Part shown: positions 8,801 through 19,583 of the stretch, in pieces | How positions within the stretch are numbered: position 1 is the stretch's first letter | How the letters are laid out: every line of letters begins with the position of its first letter | DNA from: Tissierellia bacterium | Lineage (GTDB): Bacteria; Bacillota; Clostridia; Tissierellales; Peptoniphilaceae | Reading direction: 5' to 3' | Length of the DNA: 64,000 nt | NCBI GenBank assembly: GCA_030532305.1 | Contig: JAUNLJ010000001.1 | Span: forward strand, 84,605 to 148,604 | Notes under the pieces: model-generated | What the model saw: the letters and a program-made list of their open reading frames with translations, nothing else | What the model was told of the DNA's origin: nothing | Database searches by the model: none | Made by a program: the position numbers and the translations under genes

Positions 8801-9562
8801 TTATTTTTGCCCTGGCAGTTTCCTACAAAAATCTTCTAGGCCCTTGACCTGGATGGCCTCCACCTGGCCCTTGTCTACCCGCTGCCTAAAGTCTGGGTCT
8901 AGGGGGACCTTTAACAGGTTGTCGATGGCAAACTTTTCTCCCTCTTCCCTAAGTTTAGAGGGGCCAAAAAGCTCTATGGCATCCAGGCAAGAGGGGCAGG
9001 TTAAATAGCTCATATTTTCCACCAGGCCCACAAGGGGAACCTGGACTTTTTTGGCCATGTTAATGGACTTTTCCACAATCATCCCCACCAGGTCCTGGGG
9101 ACTAGAGACCATAATAATCCCGTCTAAAGGAATCCTTTGGTAGGTGGTTAGGGCCACATCCCCTGTTCCTGGGGGCATGTCAATAATCAGGTAGTCCAAG
9201 TCCCCCCAGGCCACCTCCTCATAAAACTGTTCTAGGGCCTGGTTAATGAGGGAAGACCGCCAAACTAGGGGCTGGGTAGGGTCCTCTAGGATCAAGTTGA
9301 CACTCATGATCCTAATTCCCAGCCGGCTTTCTTCTGGGAGCATATAGGTCCCGTCAGAATAGGCCTGGCTTCCCAGGCCAAAGGCCTTGGGAATAGAAGG
9401 GCCCGTAATATCGGCATCTAGGATCCCCACCTGGTGGCCCATCCTTTGTAGCTGGCTGGCAATAAGAGAGGACAAGAAACTCTTGCCCACCCCTCCCTTG
9501 CCACTGGTGACAGCTAAAATATGCTTGATCTTGGACCGGTCATTTTGCTTTAATTTTTCCAT
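8801..9562 (-). CDS. Mrp/NBP35-family P-loop ATPase
   Basis: 253-aa Fe-S cluster carrier of the Mrp/ApbC family. The deviant Walker A GKGGVGKS is at residues 21-28, switch regions DADITGPS and DMPPGTGDV follow, and a CPSC motif near residue 187 would bind the bridging 4Fe-4S cluster of a dimer. It lacks the N-terminal DUF59 domain found in longer Mrp proteins. The gene stands alone downstream of the DnaA-box region. A weak hairpin around 8749-8770 could be its terminator. Confidence 0.9.
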   Translation of the reverse strand: MEKLKQNDRSKIKHILAVTSGKGGVGKSFLSSLIASQLQRMGHQVGILDADITGPSIPKAFGLGSQAYSDGTYMLPEESRLGIRIMSVNLILEDPTQPLVWRSSLINQALEQFYEEVAWGDLDYLIIDMPPGTGDVALTTYQRIPLDGIIMVSSPQDLVGMIVEKSINMAKKVQVPLVGLVENMSYLTCPSCLDAIELFGPSKLREEGEKFAIDNLLKVPLDPDFRQRVDKGQVEAIQVKGLEDFCRKLPGQK

Positions 9563-9601
9563 AATCTCCTCCCGGATTTTCTTAGCACACTAAAGGACGG
9601 A

Positions 9602-9646
9602 CCCCTAGGGCCCTAGGGGAAAAGACCTGGTTTTGGCCAGGTCTTG
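9602..9646 (-). terminator. terminator of the tsaE-tsaB-rimI-tsaD operon
   Basis: On the - strand AAGACCTGG pairs with CCAGGTCTT and is followed by TTTT. Next to it (9602-9619) is a perfect 18-bp palindrome, CCCCTAGGGCCCTAGGGG, of unknown role. Confidence 0.7.
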
Positions 9647-9694
9647 GTCTTTCCCTTTTTGTGCACTTTCTTTATTTTTTAGTCTTTCTATTTT

Positions 9695-9827
9695 TTCTCC
9701 ACAGGTCCACCTGTGGCTATCTTTCCACATTATCCACAGACTTATCCCCGAACCTTTGGCATTATTTAGGGGTTTTCTTAAAATATCCACATTGTCCACA
9801 GGTTTCAGATTGGGTTTCTGTGGATAA
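9695..9827. promoter_or_regulatory. cluster of DnaA boxes
   Basis: This 133-bp non-coding stretch has two perfect TTATCCACA boxes in opposite orientation (9730-9738 on +, 9819-9827 on -). It also has one-mismatch boxes TTCTCCACA (9695-9703), ATATCCACA (9783-9791) and TTGTCCACA (9792-9800), plus weaker copies. An inverted repeat ACAGGT-CC-ACCTGT (9701-9714) overlaps. No dnaA or dnaN lies nearby and gene direction does not switch here, so a DnaA-titration or regulatory cluster is more likely than the replication origin. Confidence 0.6.
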
Positions 9828-9829
9828 GC

Positions 9830-10831
9830 CTATCCTTGTAAAGTCAAGTTGGGATTTGCGTAAAGGCCCGATTTGTTGCCATTCTGTAAATAGTGAAAGT
9901 ATCCTGCACTAGCTATCATGGCCGCATTGTCTGTGCACAGGATGGGGTCCGGGTAGAAAACCTGGACCCCCTTTTGTCCGGCGCGCTCTTCCATGGCCTT
10001 TCTCAGGGCAGAATTGGCAGAGACCCCCCCGGCTAAAACAATCTTATCGTAAGCTAAATGGTCGTTTAGCCGGCAGGTTTTCTCCACAAGGACATCTACC
10101 ACGGCATCTTGAAAGGACCGGGCCATATGGGCTGGATGGACCTCTTGGCCCTTTTGTTCCAAATTGTGGGCCAGGTTGATCACGGCCGTCTTAAGACCAG
10201 AAAAACTAAAGTCATAGGCCTCCTCATCCAGCCAAATCCTGGGAAGGTCGTAGAGGGGCTGGCCCTTTTTGGCCAGCTCATCTATCACAGGCCCCCCGGG
10301 GTAGCCCAGGCCCAAATGCCTGGCCACCTTGTCAAAGGCCTCTCCGGCTGCATCGTCTATGGTCTTTCCAAAAAGTGTAAAGTCCACATAGTCCTTTACC
10401 TGGATTAAATAGGTGTGGCCTCCTGATACAATTAGGCCGGTAAAGGGGGGCTCTAGGTCAGGATGGCTAATATAGTTGGCGCAGATATGGCCCTTAATGT
10501 GGTTGACCCCCACAAAGGGCTTATTTAGGGCCAGAGCCAGGCTCCGTCCGGCTGTCAGCCCCACTAAAAGGGCCCCAATCAGGCCGGGACCCCGGGTAGC
10601 TGCCACCAAATCAATGTCTGAAAAACTGATGCCGGCCTTTTCCATGGCCATGTCCAAAACCGGGCTCACACTTTCCACATGCTTACGAGAGGCAATCTCT
10701 GGGACCACCCCTCCAAAACGTTTATGAATATCAATCTGGGAGCTTATCTCGTTGGCCAAGACCTCCCTTCCATCCCTTAGGATGGCTACAGCAGTTTCAT
10801 CACAGGATGATTCAAAGGCTAGGGTGATCAT
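9830..10831 (-). CDS. tsaD: tRNA N6-adenosine threonylcarbamoyltransferase
   Basis: Transfers the threonylcarbamoyl group to A37 of ANN-decoding tRNAs. The 333-aa protein has the Kae1/TsaD hallmark HIKGH (His111, His115) that binds iron, the FESSCDET start, GPGLIGALLVG, and the C-terminal LAGGVSANSALR. It overlaps rimI by 20 nt and sits with tsaB and tsaE, so the three genes needed besides tsaC are together. The stop codon lies only a few bases from the last DnaA box. Confidence 0.96.
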   Translation of the reverse strand: MITLAFESSCDETAVAILRDGREVLANEISSQIDIHKRFGGVVPEIASRKHVESVSPVLDMAMEKAGISFSDIDLVAATRGPGLIGALLVGLTAGRSLALALNKPFVGVNHIKGHICANYISHPDLEPPFTGLIVSGGHTYLIQVKDYVDFTLFGKTIDDAAGEAFDKVARHLGLGYPGGPVIDELAKKGQPLYDLPRIWLDEEAYDFSFSGLKTAVINLAHNLEQKGQEVHPAHMARSFQDAVVDVLVEKTCRLNDHLAYDKIVLAGGVSANSALRKAMEERAGQKGVQVFYPDPILCTDNAAMIASAGYFHYLQNGNKSGLYANPNLTLQG

Positions 10832-11291
10832 CTCTTTCCTCCTCCCATGTCTTCCATAAAATAAGGGCGTCCTTTTTTAGGTCCTGGTAGTAGTTTTTCC
10901 TAAGGCCTTTTTGGACAAAGCCTAGGGACTCATAAAGGGCCAGGGCAGGCAGGTTGTCCTCCCGGACCTCTAGGGTGGCCTCTTGGACCCCCTTCTTGTG
11001 GCAGGCCTCTAAAAAGGCCTCCATAAGCCGGCGGCCATAGCCATTGTTCCGGTAGTCTATATCCACGGCCACATTGCTAATGTGGACCTGGTCATCTAGG
11101 ATATAGCCTCCTGCATAGGCAATAACCAGGTCATAGAGGCTTAGGACATGGTAGTGGGCCAGGACCCTATTTTTAAGTTCAAGTTCCATATTCCGTCTGG
11201 GCCAGGGAGACCTAAAGGAGGTCTCTTCTATCTCCATAATCCGGTCCAGGTCCTCTAGGCTGGCCTGACGGGTCTTAATCATCTCATCCAT
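10812..11291 (-). CDS. rimI: ribosomal protein S18-alanine N-acetyltransferase-like GNAT
   Basis: 159-aa GNAT acetyltransferase. The acetyl-CoA loop reads NNGYGRRLM near residue 85, preceded by HISNVAVD and followed by LEVREDNLPALALYESLGF, typical of RimI. Its place between tsaB and tsaD, with overlaps of 20 and 8 nt, is the common Gram-positive arrangement. Substrate (the S18 N-terminus, or other proteins) is inferred from family only. Confidence 0.9.
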   Translation of the reverse strand: MDEMIKTRQASLEDLDRIMEIEETSFRSPWPRRNMELELKNRVLAHYHVLSLYDLVIAYAGGYILDDQVHISNVAVDIDYRNNGYGRRLMEAFLEACHKKGVQEATLEVREDNLPALALYESLGFVQKGLRKNYYQDLKKDALILWKTWEEERDDHPSL

Positions 11292-11985
11292 CTTGGCCCA
11301 TCCTTTTTTTGTACTCCCTCATGGCCTGGCTTTCCCTGACATAGTTGGGGGCCAGGTCATAGAGGTTGGTCCGGTGGCCCTCTTTATAGAGCCGGGCCCC
11401 TAAAAAGGCCAAGGAGGAGGGCCGGATCCCCCGGTTGGCTCCTTCAATAAAAAGAGCCTGGGGGAAGGCCTCTTTAAGTGGGTCTTTATAGGTCCCTAAA
11501 CCATCCCCAGTAAAGATCAGCTGGGGTCCATCCTCCAGGGAGGCAACCAGGTCCTCTAGGGGGAGGGCATCGTCTTTTTCTAGCCGGATAAGGCCCTCCT
11601 TCCCCCTCTTAAAGACCCCCCGGTAGACCCGGTTTCTTCTGGCATCTAAAAGGGGGACCAGGGTCCCTTCTAGGGGGAGGTTTTCTGCCAAGGCTGCCAA
11701 GGAGGACAGGCCAATAAGGGGCCGGGATAGGGCCTGGGCCAGGATCTTGGCTGCCGTAACGGCAATCCTTAGGCCGGTAAAGGACCCGGGGCCAGTCCCC
11801 ACACTAATTAGGTCCACCTCTTTAAGGTCCAGGTCTAGTTTTTTAAAAATATCTTCGGTCATCTCTATAAGGGCCTCTGAATGGCCCAGCTGCCCCTGGA
11901 GGATAAATTCTGCCAGGAGCCTATCATCCTCCACCAGGGCCACCCCTGTGGCCAGGGTAGAGGTATCAAAAGCCAGTGTCTTCAA
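11284..11985 (-). CDS. tsaB: TsaB, t6A synthesis partner
   Basis: 233-aa inactive Kae1-like protein that dimerises with TsaD and organises the t6A complex. It begins AFDTSTLATGVAL and has the conserved GPGSFTGLRI near residue 68, characteristic of TsaB. It lacks the HxxxH metal motif, as expected. It overlaps tsaE by 20 nt and rimI by 8 nt. Confidence 0.94.
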   Translation of the reverse strand: MKTLAFDTSTLATGVALVEDDRLLAEFILQGQLGHSEALIEMTEDIFKKLDLDLKEVDLISVGTGPGSFTGLRIAVTAAKILAQALSRPLIGLSSLAALAENLPLEGTLVPLLDARRNRVYRGVFKRGKEGLIRLEKDDALPLEDLVASLEDGPQLIFTGDGLGTYKDPLKEAFPQALFIEGANRGIRPSSLAFLGARLYKEGHRTNLYDLAPNYVRESQAMREYKKRMGQDG

Positions 11986-12433
11986 GGTCTTCTAAGGCCT
12001 CCTTTATCTCTTTAGACCGGCTGCCAGAGGCCCCTAGCTTAAGGTCCCTAGACAGGTCCTCCTGCCGGCTTAGCTCTAGTCTTAAATAGTCTTGTGGGAG
12101 AAATTCCTCAATCATGTCTGCCCATTCAATTAGGCAGACCCCAGACCCATAGAGGTAGTCCTCCCCTCCTATATCTAAAAATTCTAGGGGACTTTCCATC
12201 CGGTAGCAATCAAAATGATAAACCGGCAGGTCCCGGGCCTGGTACTCATGGATAAGGGTAAAGGTGGGACTGGTCATCTCCTCCTTAACCCCTAGGGCCT
12301 GGCCCAGGGCCTGGATCAGGGTGGTCTTGCCCACACCCAGGTCCCCAATAAAGGCCAAGACGTCCCCAGGCTTTAAAAGCTGGCCCAGCTGGTGGCCCAG
12401 CCTTCTACTTGCCGCTACATTTTCTAGTCTCAT
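11966..12433 (-). CDS. tsaE: TsaE, t6A synthesis ATPase
   Basis: P-loop ATPase of the t6A complex, about 155 aa. Walker A GDLGVGKTT and the switch region HFDCYRME, plus LIEWADMI, identify it. The longest frame starts with TTG at 12460, but GGAAGG lies 8 nt before the ATG at 12433, giving a protein beginning RLENVAAS; I use that. First gene of the tsaEB-rimI-tsaD operon. Confidence 0.92.
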   Translation of the reverse strand: MRLENVAASRRLGHQLGQLLKPGDVLAFIGDLGVGKTTLIQALGQALGVKEEMTSPTFTLIHEYQARDLPVYHFDCYRMESPLEFLDIGGEDYLYGSGVCLIEWADMIEEFLPQDYLRLELSRQEDLSRDLKLGASGSRSKEIKEALEDLEDTGF

Positions 12434-12517
12434 GCACGTTTCCTTCCTTTCATAGGACAAAAATCCTAGCTATCTATCTATTATACTCTACTTTGGCCCT
12501 AATCGGTAGCCCTGGCT

Positions 12518-12556
12518 AAAAGGGAGCCAGTCGCTTTTGCAACTGGCTCCCTTTTA
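12518..12556 (-). terminator. terminator of htrA
   Basis: GGGAGCCAGT pairs with ACTGGCTCCC; the - strand continues with TTTTAG. A strong 10-bp stem located about 50 nt after the htrA stop. Confidence 0.8.
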
Positions 12557-12607
12557 GGCTCTTGTCCTTTTAACGGCTTCCCTAGCTTGGACTTTTTTAG
12601 CCTAAGC

Positions 12608-13867
12608 CTAGTCTATAAAATTTTCCTGGCTCAGCTCATAGTCACTAAAGGTGACTGTAAGCTCTAGGGTCTCTCCCTGCCTTTGGACCTTTAGTCTTTC
12701 CTGGTCGCCAGCCTGGTAGTCGTAAAGGGCCCGGCGAAGTTCTGACATGGAAGAAAGGTCCCTTTCTCCAAGTTTTAGGATAATGTCGCTGCGTTTAAGG
12801 CCGGCTGCTTCTGCTGGGGACCCACCTGCCACAGAGGCCACCATGACCCCCTGGTGGTCGGTGGCAAAGTCCACCCCAAACCGTCTTTCTATTTCTTCTA
12901 CAGACACGGCAGAAACTCCCAGGCTAACGGCCTTGTAGTCTCCTGTCTTAATGACCTCTTCTATAATAGGCCGGACCGTGTTAATGGGGATGGCAAAGCC
13001 CAGACCCTCGCCGCCTTGGATCTTGGCCGTATTAATCCCAATGACCTGGCCGCCCCCATTTAAAAGGGGACCTCCAGAGTTCCCACTATTGATGGAGGCG
13101 TCCGTTTGGATCAGGCCGTCCATGTAGTTGCCTTCCACCTCACCAATATTCCGGTTTAAGCCTGAGATAACCCCGGCCGTAACCGACCTTTGAAAGTCTA
13201 GGCCCAAGGGGTTGCCTATGGCCACAGCCAGCTGGCCAATCCGGACAGACTCGCTATTACCCATATCTAAATAAGGCAGGCCCTCCCGGTCAATCTTCAC
13301 TAGGCCCAGGTCCAACTGGTCGTCAGACCACACCACCTGGCCCTGGATTTCTGACCCGTCACTTAAAAGGACATTGACCGTCCCGGTGTTTCCCACCCCC
13401 ACCACATGGGCGTTAGAGAGAATATACCCGTTCTCAGAAATAATAAAGCCGGACCCGGTTCCCTGGGCCTTGGCAGGACCAAAGGGGGTCATCTGGGTGG
13501 TTTCTACGGTAATCCCCACCACGGCTGGCATGGCTGCAGTGGCCACGGCCTCCACCTGGGTCATTTGCTGGCCCCCTTCAATGACCACCTGCTGGCCTCC
13601 TCCAGAATTCTTAATCAGCCTGTCCCCCTGGGACAGCTTGTAGGAAGTAATGGCTGAGCCCACCAGGCCCCCTATCAGGGAAAAAATAAGGGCCAGGGCA
13701 ATAATCCGTCCCCCGCCTTTTTTCTTACCTTTTTTTTCTGGTTCTGGTGGCCGGTTTTTTCTTTCTTCGTCCTTATCATAAATGGCAGAGTCCTTCCCCA
13801 CTTGGGAGTCTCCAAAACCGTAGGATTGCCCCTCAAAGGGATCCCGGTCCCTGGTATCTTTATCCAT
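12608..13867 (-). CDS. HtrA/DegP-type serine protease with PDZ domain
   Basis: Membrane-anchored envelope quality-control protease, 419 aa. A charged cytoplasmic N-terminus with Lys-rich stretch is followed by one TM helix (about 54-76), the trypsin-like domain with triad His154 (SNAHVV), Asp186 (QLDLGLV) and Ser264 (NSGNSGGP), then one PDZ domain from about 320 to 405. Domain order matches Firmicute HtrA/YyxA. It faces a + strand hydrolase gene, and the intergenic region carries a -10-like TATAAT (13921-13926, - strand) with an inverted repeat at its -35 region, a candidate operator. Confidence 0.94.
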   Translation of the reverse strand: MDKDTRDRDPFEGQSYGFGDSQVGKDSAIYDKDEERKNRPPEPEKKGKKKGGGRIIALALIFSLIGGLVGSAITSYKLSQGDRLIKNSGGGQQVVIEGGQQMTQVEAVATAAMPAVVGITVETTQMTPFGPAKAQGTGSGFIISENGYILSNAHVVGVGNTGTVNVLLSDGSEIQGQVVWSDDQLDLGLVKIDREGLPYLDMGNSESVRIGQLAVAIGNPLGLDFQRSVTAGVISGLNRNIGEVEGNYMDGLIQTDASINSGNSGGPLLNGGGQVIGINTAKIQGGEGLGFAIPINTVRPIIEEVIKTGDYKAVSLGVSAVSVEEIERRFGVDFATDHQGVMVASVAGGSPAEAAGLKRSDIILKLGERDLSSMSELRRALYDYQAGDQERLKVQRQGETLELTVTFSDYELSQENFID

Positions 13868-13930
13868 AAAAAAACCCCTTTCATAAGTTACTAATATAAA
13901 GATACCCCTAAAATTAGATAATTATATGAA

Positions 13931-13958
13931 AGGATTGTGAACTTTTTTTAACAATCCT
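13931..13958. promoter_or_regulatory. inverted repeat between divergent htrA and hydrolase genes
   Basis: AGGATTGT (13931-13938) and ACAATCCT (13951-13958) form a perfect 8-bp inverted repeat with a 12-bp spacer. It lies where the -35 of the htrA promoter would be and a few bases upstream of the -35 region of the + strand gene. It does not match CIRCE or the CtsR site. Confidence 0.4.
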
Positions 13959-13992
13959 CCAGTTTTCCCTGTTAAATTTCTCCCATTCTATG

Positions 13993-13998
13993 TATAAT
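13993..13998 (+). promoter_or_regulatory. -10 element for the MBL-fold gene
   Basis: Perfect TATAAT 29 nt before the ATG, with only a weak -35 (TGTTAA at 13970-13975, 17-nt spacer). The leader would be about 20 nt and contains the AAAGGAG ribosome site. Confidence 0.5.
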
Positions 13999-14026
13999 GT
14001 TATTGTATCAAGCAAAGGAGAGATCT

Positions 14027-14716
14027 ATGAGAATACGTTTTATTCACCACAGTGCTTATGTCATTGAATTAGATAGGCATCTTCTTGTTTTTGATTATTT
14101 TAACCAGGGTAACCTGGACCTGGCCCCCGGGGACAAGGACTTGATCTTCTTTGTTTCCCACGGCCACGAAGACCACTTCCACCCAGCGATCTTTGCCTAT
14201 AGGCAGAGGGCCTCCTATGTCCTTAGCCAGGACGTTACGGACCTAGACCCCCAGGCCTCTATCACAAGGATCCGCCCAGGGGAGGTCAAAAAAGTAAAGG
14301 ACTTAAGCGTCCATGCCTTTGAGTCTACAGATATTGGGGTATCCTTTCTTATAGAAGTGGAAGGAAAGCGCATCTATTATGCGGGAGACCATAATTTTTG
14401 GCTTTGGCCCCATTATAGGACCCAGGACATTGGCGAGATCTACCAGCAGTTTACTAGAGAAGTCTTAAAGGCCAGTGAAAGGGGCCCCGTTGATGTGGCC
14501 CTATCCTTAGTAGACCCCCGGATGGGAGACTACTACCACTTAACTGGCCAGTACTGCCTGGACATCTTAGAGCCCAAGCACTTCTTTCCCCTCCACCTAT
14601 GGGGAGATTTCGGCCTGTCAAAAACATTTGCTAAGCGTTTTCAGCCGGCTTATCCGGACACGGTCATCCACTCTCTTGAAAGAGATGGACAGACCTTTAT
14701 CATTGAGGAGGAATAA
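14027..14716 (+). CDS. metallo-beta-lactamase-fold hydrolase
   Basis: 229-aa soluble MBL-fold protein. The metal motif is degenerate but recognisable: VSHGHEDHFHP (HxHxDH with an E insertion) near residue 45, and DHNFW and LHLWGD further on supply later ligands. It resembles the small UlaG/RNase-Z-like metal-dependent hydrolases of clostridia whose substrates are unknown. The start is the ATG at 14027 after AAAGGAGAG; the longer frame from 13997 would include the promoter. The stop is 3 nt from the nitroreductase start, so they form a pair. Confidence 0.82.
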   Translation: MRIRFIHHSAYVIELDRHLLVFDYFNQGNLDLAPGDKDLIFFVSHGHEDHFHPAIFAYRQRASYVLSQDVTDLDPQASITRIRPGEVKKVKDLSVHAFESTDIGVSFLIEVEGKRIYYAGDHNFWLWPHYRTQDIGEIYQQFTREVLKASERGPVDVALSLVDPRMGDYYHLTGQYCLDILEPKHFFPLHLWGDFGLSKTFAKRFQPAYPDTVIHSLERDGQTFIIEEE

Positions 14717-14718
14717 TT

Positions 14719-15258
14719 TTGGATCTAAAAGAACTTGTCTTATCAAGAAGAACCGTTAGAAAGTTTACTGACGAAGAAATGGCCCCCGAAACCCTCGTGG
14801 ACCTAATCATGTATGCCTCTATGGGGCCCTCTAAGTCCAATTCCCATCCTGTGGAATTTATTCTTGTTAAGGATCGGGAGGTCTTAGACGCCTTCTCTAA
14901 GCTAACCCGTTTTTCTACCTCTTATCTAGCCCAAGTCCCCCAAGCCCTCGTGGTCATTGGAGACAAGTATGTGGGAGACCACTGGATAGAAGAGGCCTCT
15001 ATTACTGCTTCTTATCTAGGTCTACTCTTAGAAGCTGAAGGCTGGACTTCTGCCTGGGTCAATGTCAGGGACTTAGATGAAAAAGATGGGGAAAAACCTG
15101 AAGATAAGGTCAAGGACCTGCTTAATATCCCAGACCACTACGGGGTCTTATCCATTATGCCCTTTGGGAAACAGGATGAAAGGGTTAGAAAGCGTAAACC
15201 CTTTGATGCATCTGAAAAACTCCACCTAGCCAACTACTCCAAAAAATCAGATAAATAG
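14719..15258 (+). CDS. nitroreductase-family flavoprotein
   Basis: 179-aa FMN-binding NAD(P)H oxidoreductase. The N-terminal SRRTVRKFTDE and later APSKSNSHPVEF-like block and ITASYLGLLLEAEGWTS segment are typical of the family. The start is TTG, with GAGGAGG seven bases upstream at the end of the preceding gene. Probably translated together with the MBL-fold hydrolase; a strong terminator follows. Physiological substrate unknown. Confidence 0.88.
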   Translation: MDLKELVLSRRTVRKFTDEEMAPETLVDLIMYASMGPSKSNSHPVEFILVKDREVLDAFSKLTRFSTSYLAQVPQALVVIGDKYVGDHWIEEASITASYLGLLLEAEGWTSAWVNVRDLDEKDGEKPEDKVKDLLNIPDHYGVLSIMPFGKQDERVRKRKPFDASEKLHLANYSKKSDK

Positions 15259-15266
15259 AGTTTAAA

Positions 15267-15308
15267 GCATAAATCCTTAAAGCAGGTTGCTTTAAGGATT
15301 TATTTTTT
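15267..15308 (+). terminator. terminator after the nitroreductase gene
   Basis: AAATCCTTAAAGCA pairs with TGCTTTAAGGATTT around GGT, followed by ATTTTTT. Very stable, unidirectional. Confidence 0.88.
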
Positions 15309-15377
15309 CCTCAAACAAATATCTTTCCTAACTTGATCTTAGCTTATTTCCTTAGGAACACCTGCTAGGAGGTTCAA

Positions 15378-16760
15378 ATGTTTAAACGTATTACTAATGG
15401 GAGCGTGGCTCTTGTCCAACGGCTCTTGCCCGATGCTTTTATCTTTGCTATCATCCTATCGATCTTAACCCTTATCCTAAGTATGGTCACCACAGGTCAA
15501 AGTCTACCTGCCTTAATTGGCCACTGGGGAACTGGTTTTTGGTCGCTCTTAGCCTTTAGTATGCAAATGGCCCTGGTCTTAGTTTTAGGCAATGCTTTTG
15601 CTTCATCTAAGCCGGTAAAAAGATTCTTGGTAAAAATTGCCGGCCTTGCCAGAAACCCAGGTCAAGCAATTATGCTGGTATCTCTTGTTTCTGCCATTGC
15701 CTGCTGGCTTAACTGGGGTTTTGGTCTTGTGGTTGGCGCCCTCTTGGCCCAAGAGCTAGCAAAAAGAGTCAAAGGGGTGGACTACCGTCTACTTATTGCC
15801 GCAGCCTATTCTGGCTTTGTGGTTTGGCATGCTGGTGCCTCTGGATCTGTCCCCTTAACCCTGGCTTCCAGTGCAGAAGAAATCTCTGCCGTTACAATGG
15901 GGGCCTTAACGGAAACCATCCCTGTATCCCGTACCCTCTTCTCTCCCTTTAACTTAATTCTGGTTTGGTTAACCATCCTAACCCTACCCCTAATTAACCG
16001 GGCCATGCATCCAGAAGCTGACCAGGTTGTAGCTGTAGACCCTAAGATTATTGCCGACCAAGAGGCTGCAGAACTTGAAATTGAAGAAAGCCTAAGCCTA
16101 ACTCGCCAAAGCATGACCCCTGCTGACCGTTTGGAAAGCAGCCGTTTTTTAAGTCTTTTTGTGGTCGTTATGGGGGTCGTCTTACTCTTCCAACACTTTA
16201 GGACCAACGGCTTTGACTTAAACCTAAACATCGTTAACTTTATCTTCCTAATCCTGGGCGTCTTCTTCCACAAGACTCCCATCCGCTATGTCCGTGCCAT
16301 AGAAGAAGCCGTTAAGGGGGCCGGAGGCATCCTCCTACAATTCCCCTTCTACGCTGGAATTATGGGGATGATGACCGGGGCCAACGCTGAAGGGGTTTCC
16401 CTGGCCTCTCAAATTACCAACTTCTTCCTAAGCATCTCCAACGAGCACACCTTCCCCATGTTTACCTTCTGGTCTGCCGGGATTGTCAACATGTTTGTTC
16501 CCTCCGGTGGGGGCCAATGGGCCATCCAAGGACCCATTGCCATGCCTGCCTCTGTCCAACTGGGAGTAGACCCAGCCATTACCTCCATGGCCATTGCCTG
16601 GGGGGACGCCTGGACCAATATGCTGCAACCCTTCTGGGCCCTACCTGCCCTAGGGATTGCCAAACTCTCTGCCAAGGACATTATGGGCTACTGTGTCATG
16701 GTCCTTCTTTATGTAGGGATTATTGTCTCTATCGGCTTCCTTATTTGGGGCCGGCTATAA
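15378..16760 (+). CDS. atoE: short-chain fatty-acid transporter (AtoE family)
   Basis: 460-aa polytopic membrane protein with about 10-12 hydrophobic segments. It has AtoE hallmarks: N-terminal LLPDAFIFAIIL, a conserved CWLNWGFGLVVGALLA block near residue 115, VWHAGASGSVPLTLA near 155, and the C-terminal FVPSGGGQWAIQGP and WGDAWTNMLQPFWALP. The family moves acetoacetate/butyrate-type acids. In an organism whose neighbouring genes make butyrate from lysine, export of butyrate is a plausible role. GGAGG lies upstream of the ATG. Monocistronic, flanked by terminators. Confidence 0.9.
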   Translation: MFKRITNGSVALVQRLLPDAFIFAIILSILTLILSMVTTGQSLPALIGHWGTGFWSLLAFSMQMALVLVLGNAFASSKPVKRFLVKIAGLARNPGQAIMLVSLVSAIACWLNWGFGLVVGALLAQELAKRVKGVDYRLLIAAAYSGFVVWHAGASGSVPLTLASSAEEISAVTMGALTETIPVSRTLFSPFNLILVWLTILTLPLINRAMHPEADQVVAVDPKIIADQEAAELEIEESLSLTRQSMTPADRLESSRFLSLFVVVMGVVLLFQHFRTNGFDLNLNIVNFIFLILGVFFHKTPIRYVRAIEEAVKGAGGILLQFPFYAGIMGMMTGANAEGVSLASQITNFFLSISNEHTFPMFTFWSAGIVNMFVPSGGGQWAIQGPIAMPASVQLGVDPAITSMAIAWGDAWTNMLQPFWALPALGIAKLSAKDIMGYCVMVLLYVGIIVSIGFLIWGRL

Positions 16761-16765
16761 AAGCC

Positions 16766-16806
16766 AAAACAAAAAAGATGCCTGGTTTTCCAGGCATCTT
16801 TTTTAT
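16766..16806. terminator. bidirectional terminator between atoE and atpC
   Basis: AAAAGATGCCTGG pairs with CCAGGCATCTTTT, with T runs on either strand; it can end both atoE (+) and the ATP synthase operon (-). A second, + strand hairpin with a T7 run lies at about 16871-16900. Confidence 0.85.
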
Positions 16807-16893
16807 TTGATGAGGTCTTAAAGATCCTTAGACCCCTTCCCTTCTTCTAGGAGGGGGCTAGCGCTTTTAGGTCCCCTGAAAAGGGGGCTTTTT

Positions 16894-17310
16894 TTATAGG
16901 TTCGGATTATCTTTTTTTAGTTCCAACCGGCTAATGGCCTTGGCCAGGGCAATGGAGGCTCTTTCCTTGTCCACCTTCTTCTTACCCTGGGCCTTGCCCC
17001 GTAGGTGGGCCTCGGCTCTTTCTTTGGCCTTTTCAGCCCTTTGCCGGTCTATTTCGTGGTCCCACTCAAAGGTGTCTGTAAGGACCGTGGCCACATTGTC
17101 CTTCATGGTCACATAGCCCTGGGAATTGGCCCCGGACATCTTGTTGCCCTCTAGGTCAAAGGCATGGATATGGCCAATCCTTAGGGGGGTCACCAGGGGG
17201 GCGGTGGATTCCATAAAGGCCAGGTCTCCCTCGCTCCCCCTCACAATAACCCGGTCCACATCCTGGTTACAGACCTCCCTTTCAGGGGTGACAATAATTA
17301 GTCGGATCAT
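16894..17310 (-). CDS. atpC: ATP synthase epsilon subunit
   Basis: 138-aa central-stalk subunit. The N-terminal beta-sandwich (LIIVTPEREV, GDLAFMESTAPLVTPL) is followed by a charged helical hairpin rich in Lys/Glu/Arg; the C-terminal helix extends with KGKAQGKKKVDKERASIALAKA, the ATP-binding/inhibitory part. Last gene of the operon, one base after atpD. Confidence 0.93.
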   Translation of the reverse strand: MIRLIIVTPEREVCNQDVDRVIVRGSEGDLAFMESTAPLVTPLRIGHIHAFDLEGNKMSGANSQGYVTMKDNVATVLTDTFEWDHEIDRQRAEKAKERAEAHLRGKAQGKKKVDKERASIALAKAISRLELKKDNPNL

Positions 17311-17311
17311 C

Positions 17312-19572
<2,261 letters not shown>

Positions 19573-19583
19573 GCTGATCCCTC

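Noticed and set aside
9563..9829. DnaA-box region as the chromosomal origin
   Set aside because: No dnaA, dnaN, rpmH or recF nearby, genes on both sides run in the same direction, and no clear AT-rich unwinding element is present. Titration or regulation is the safer reading.
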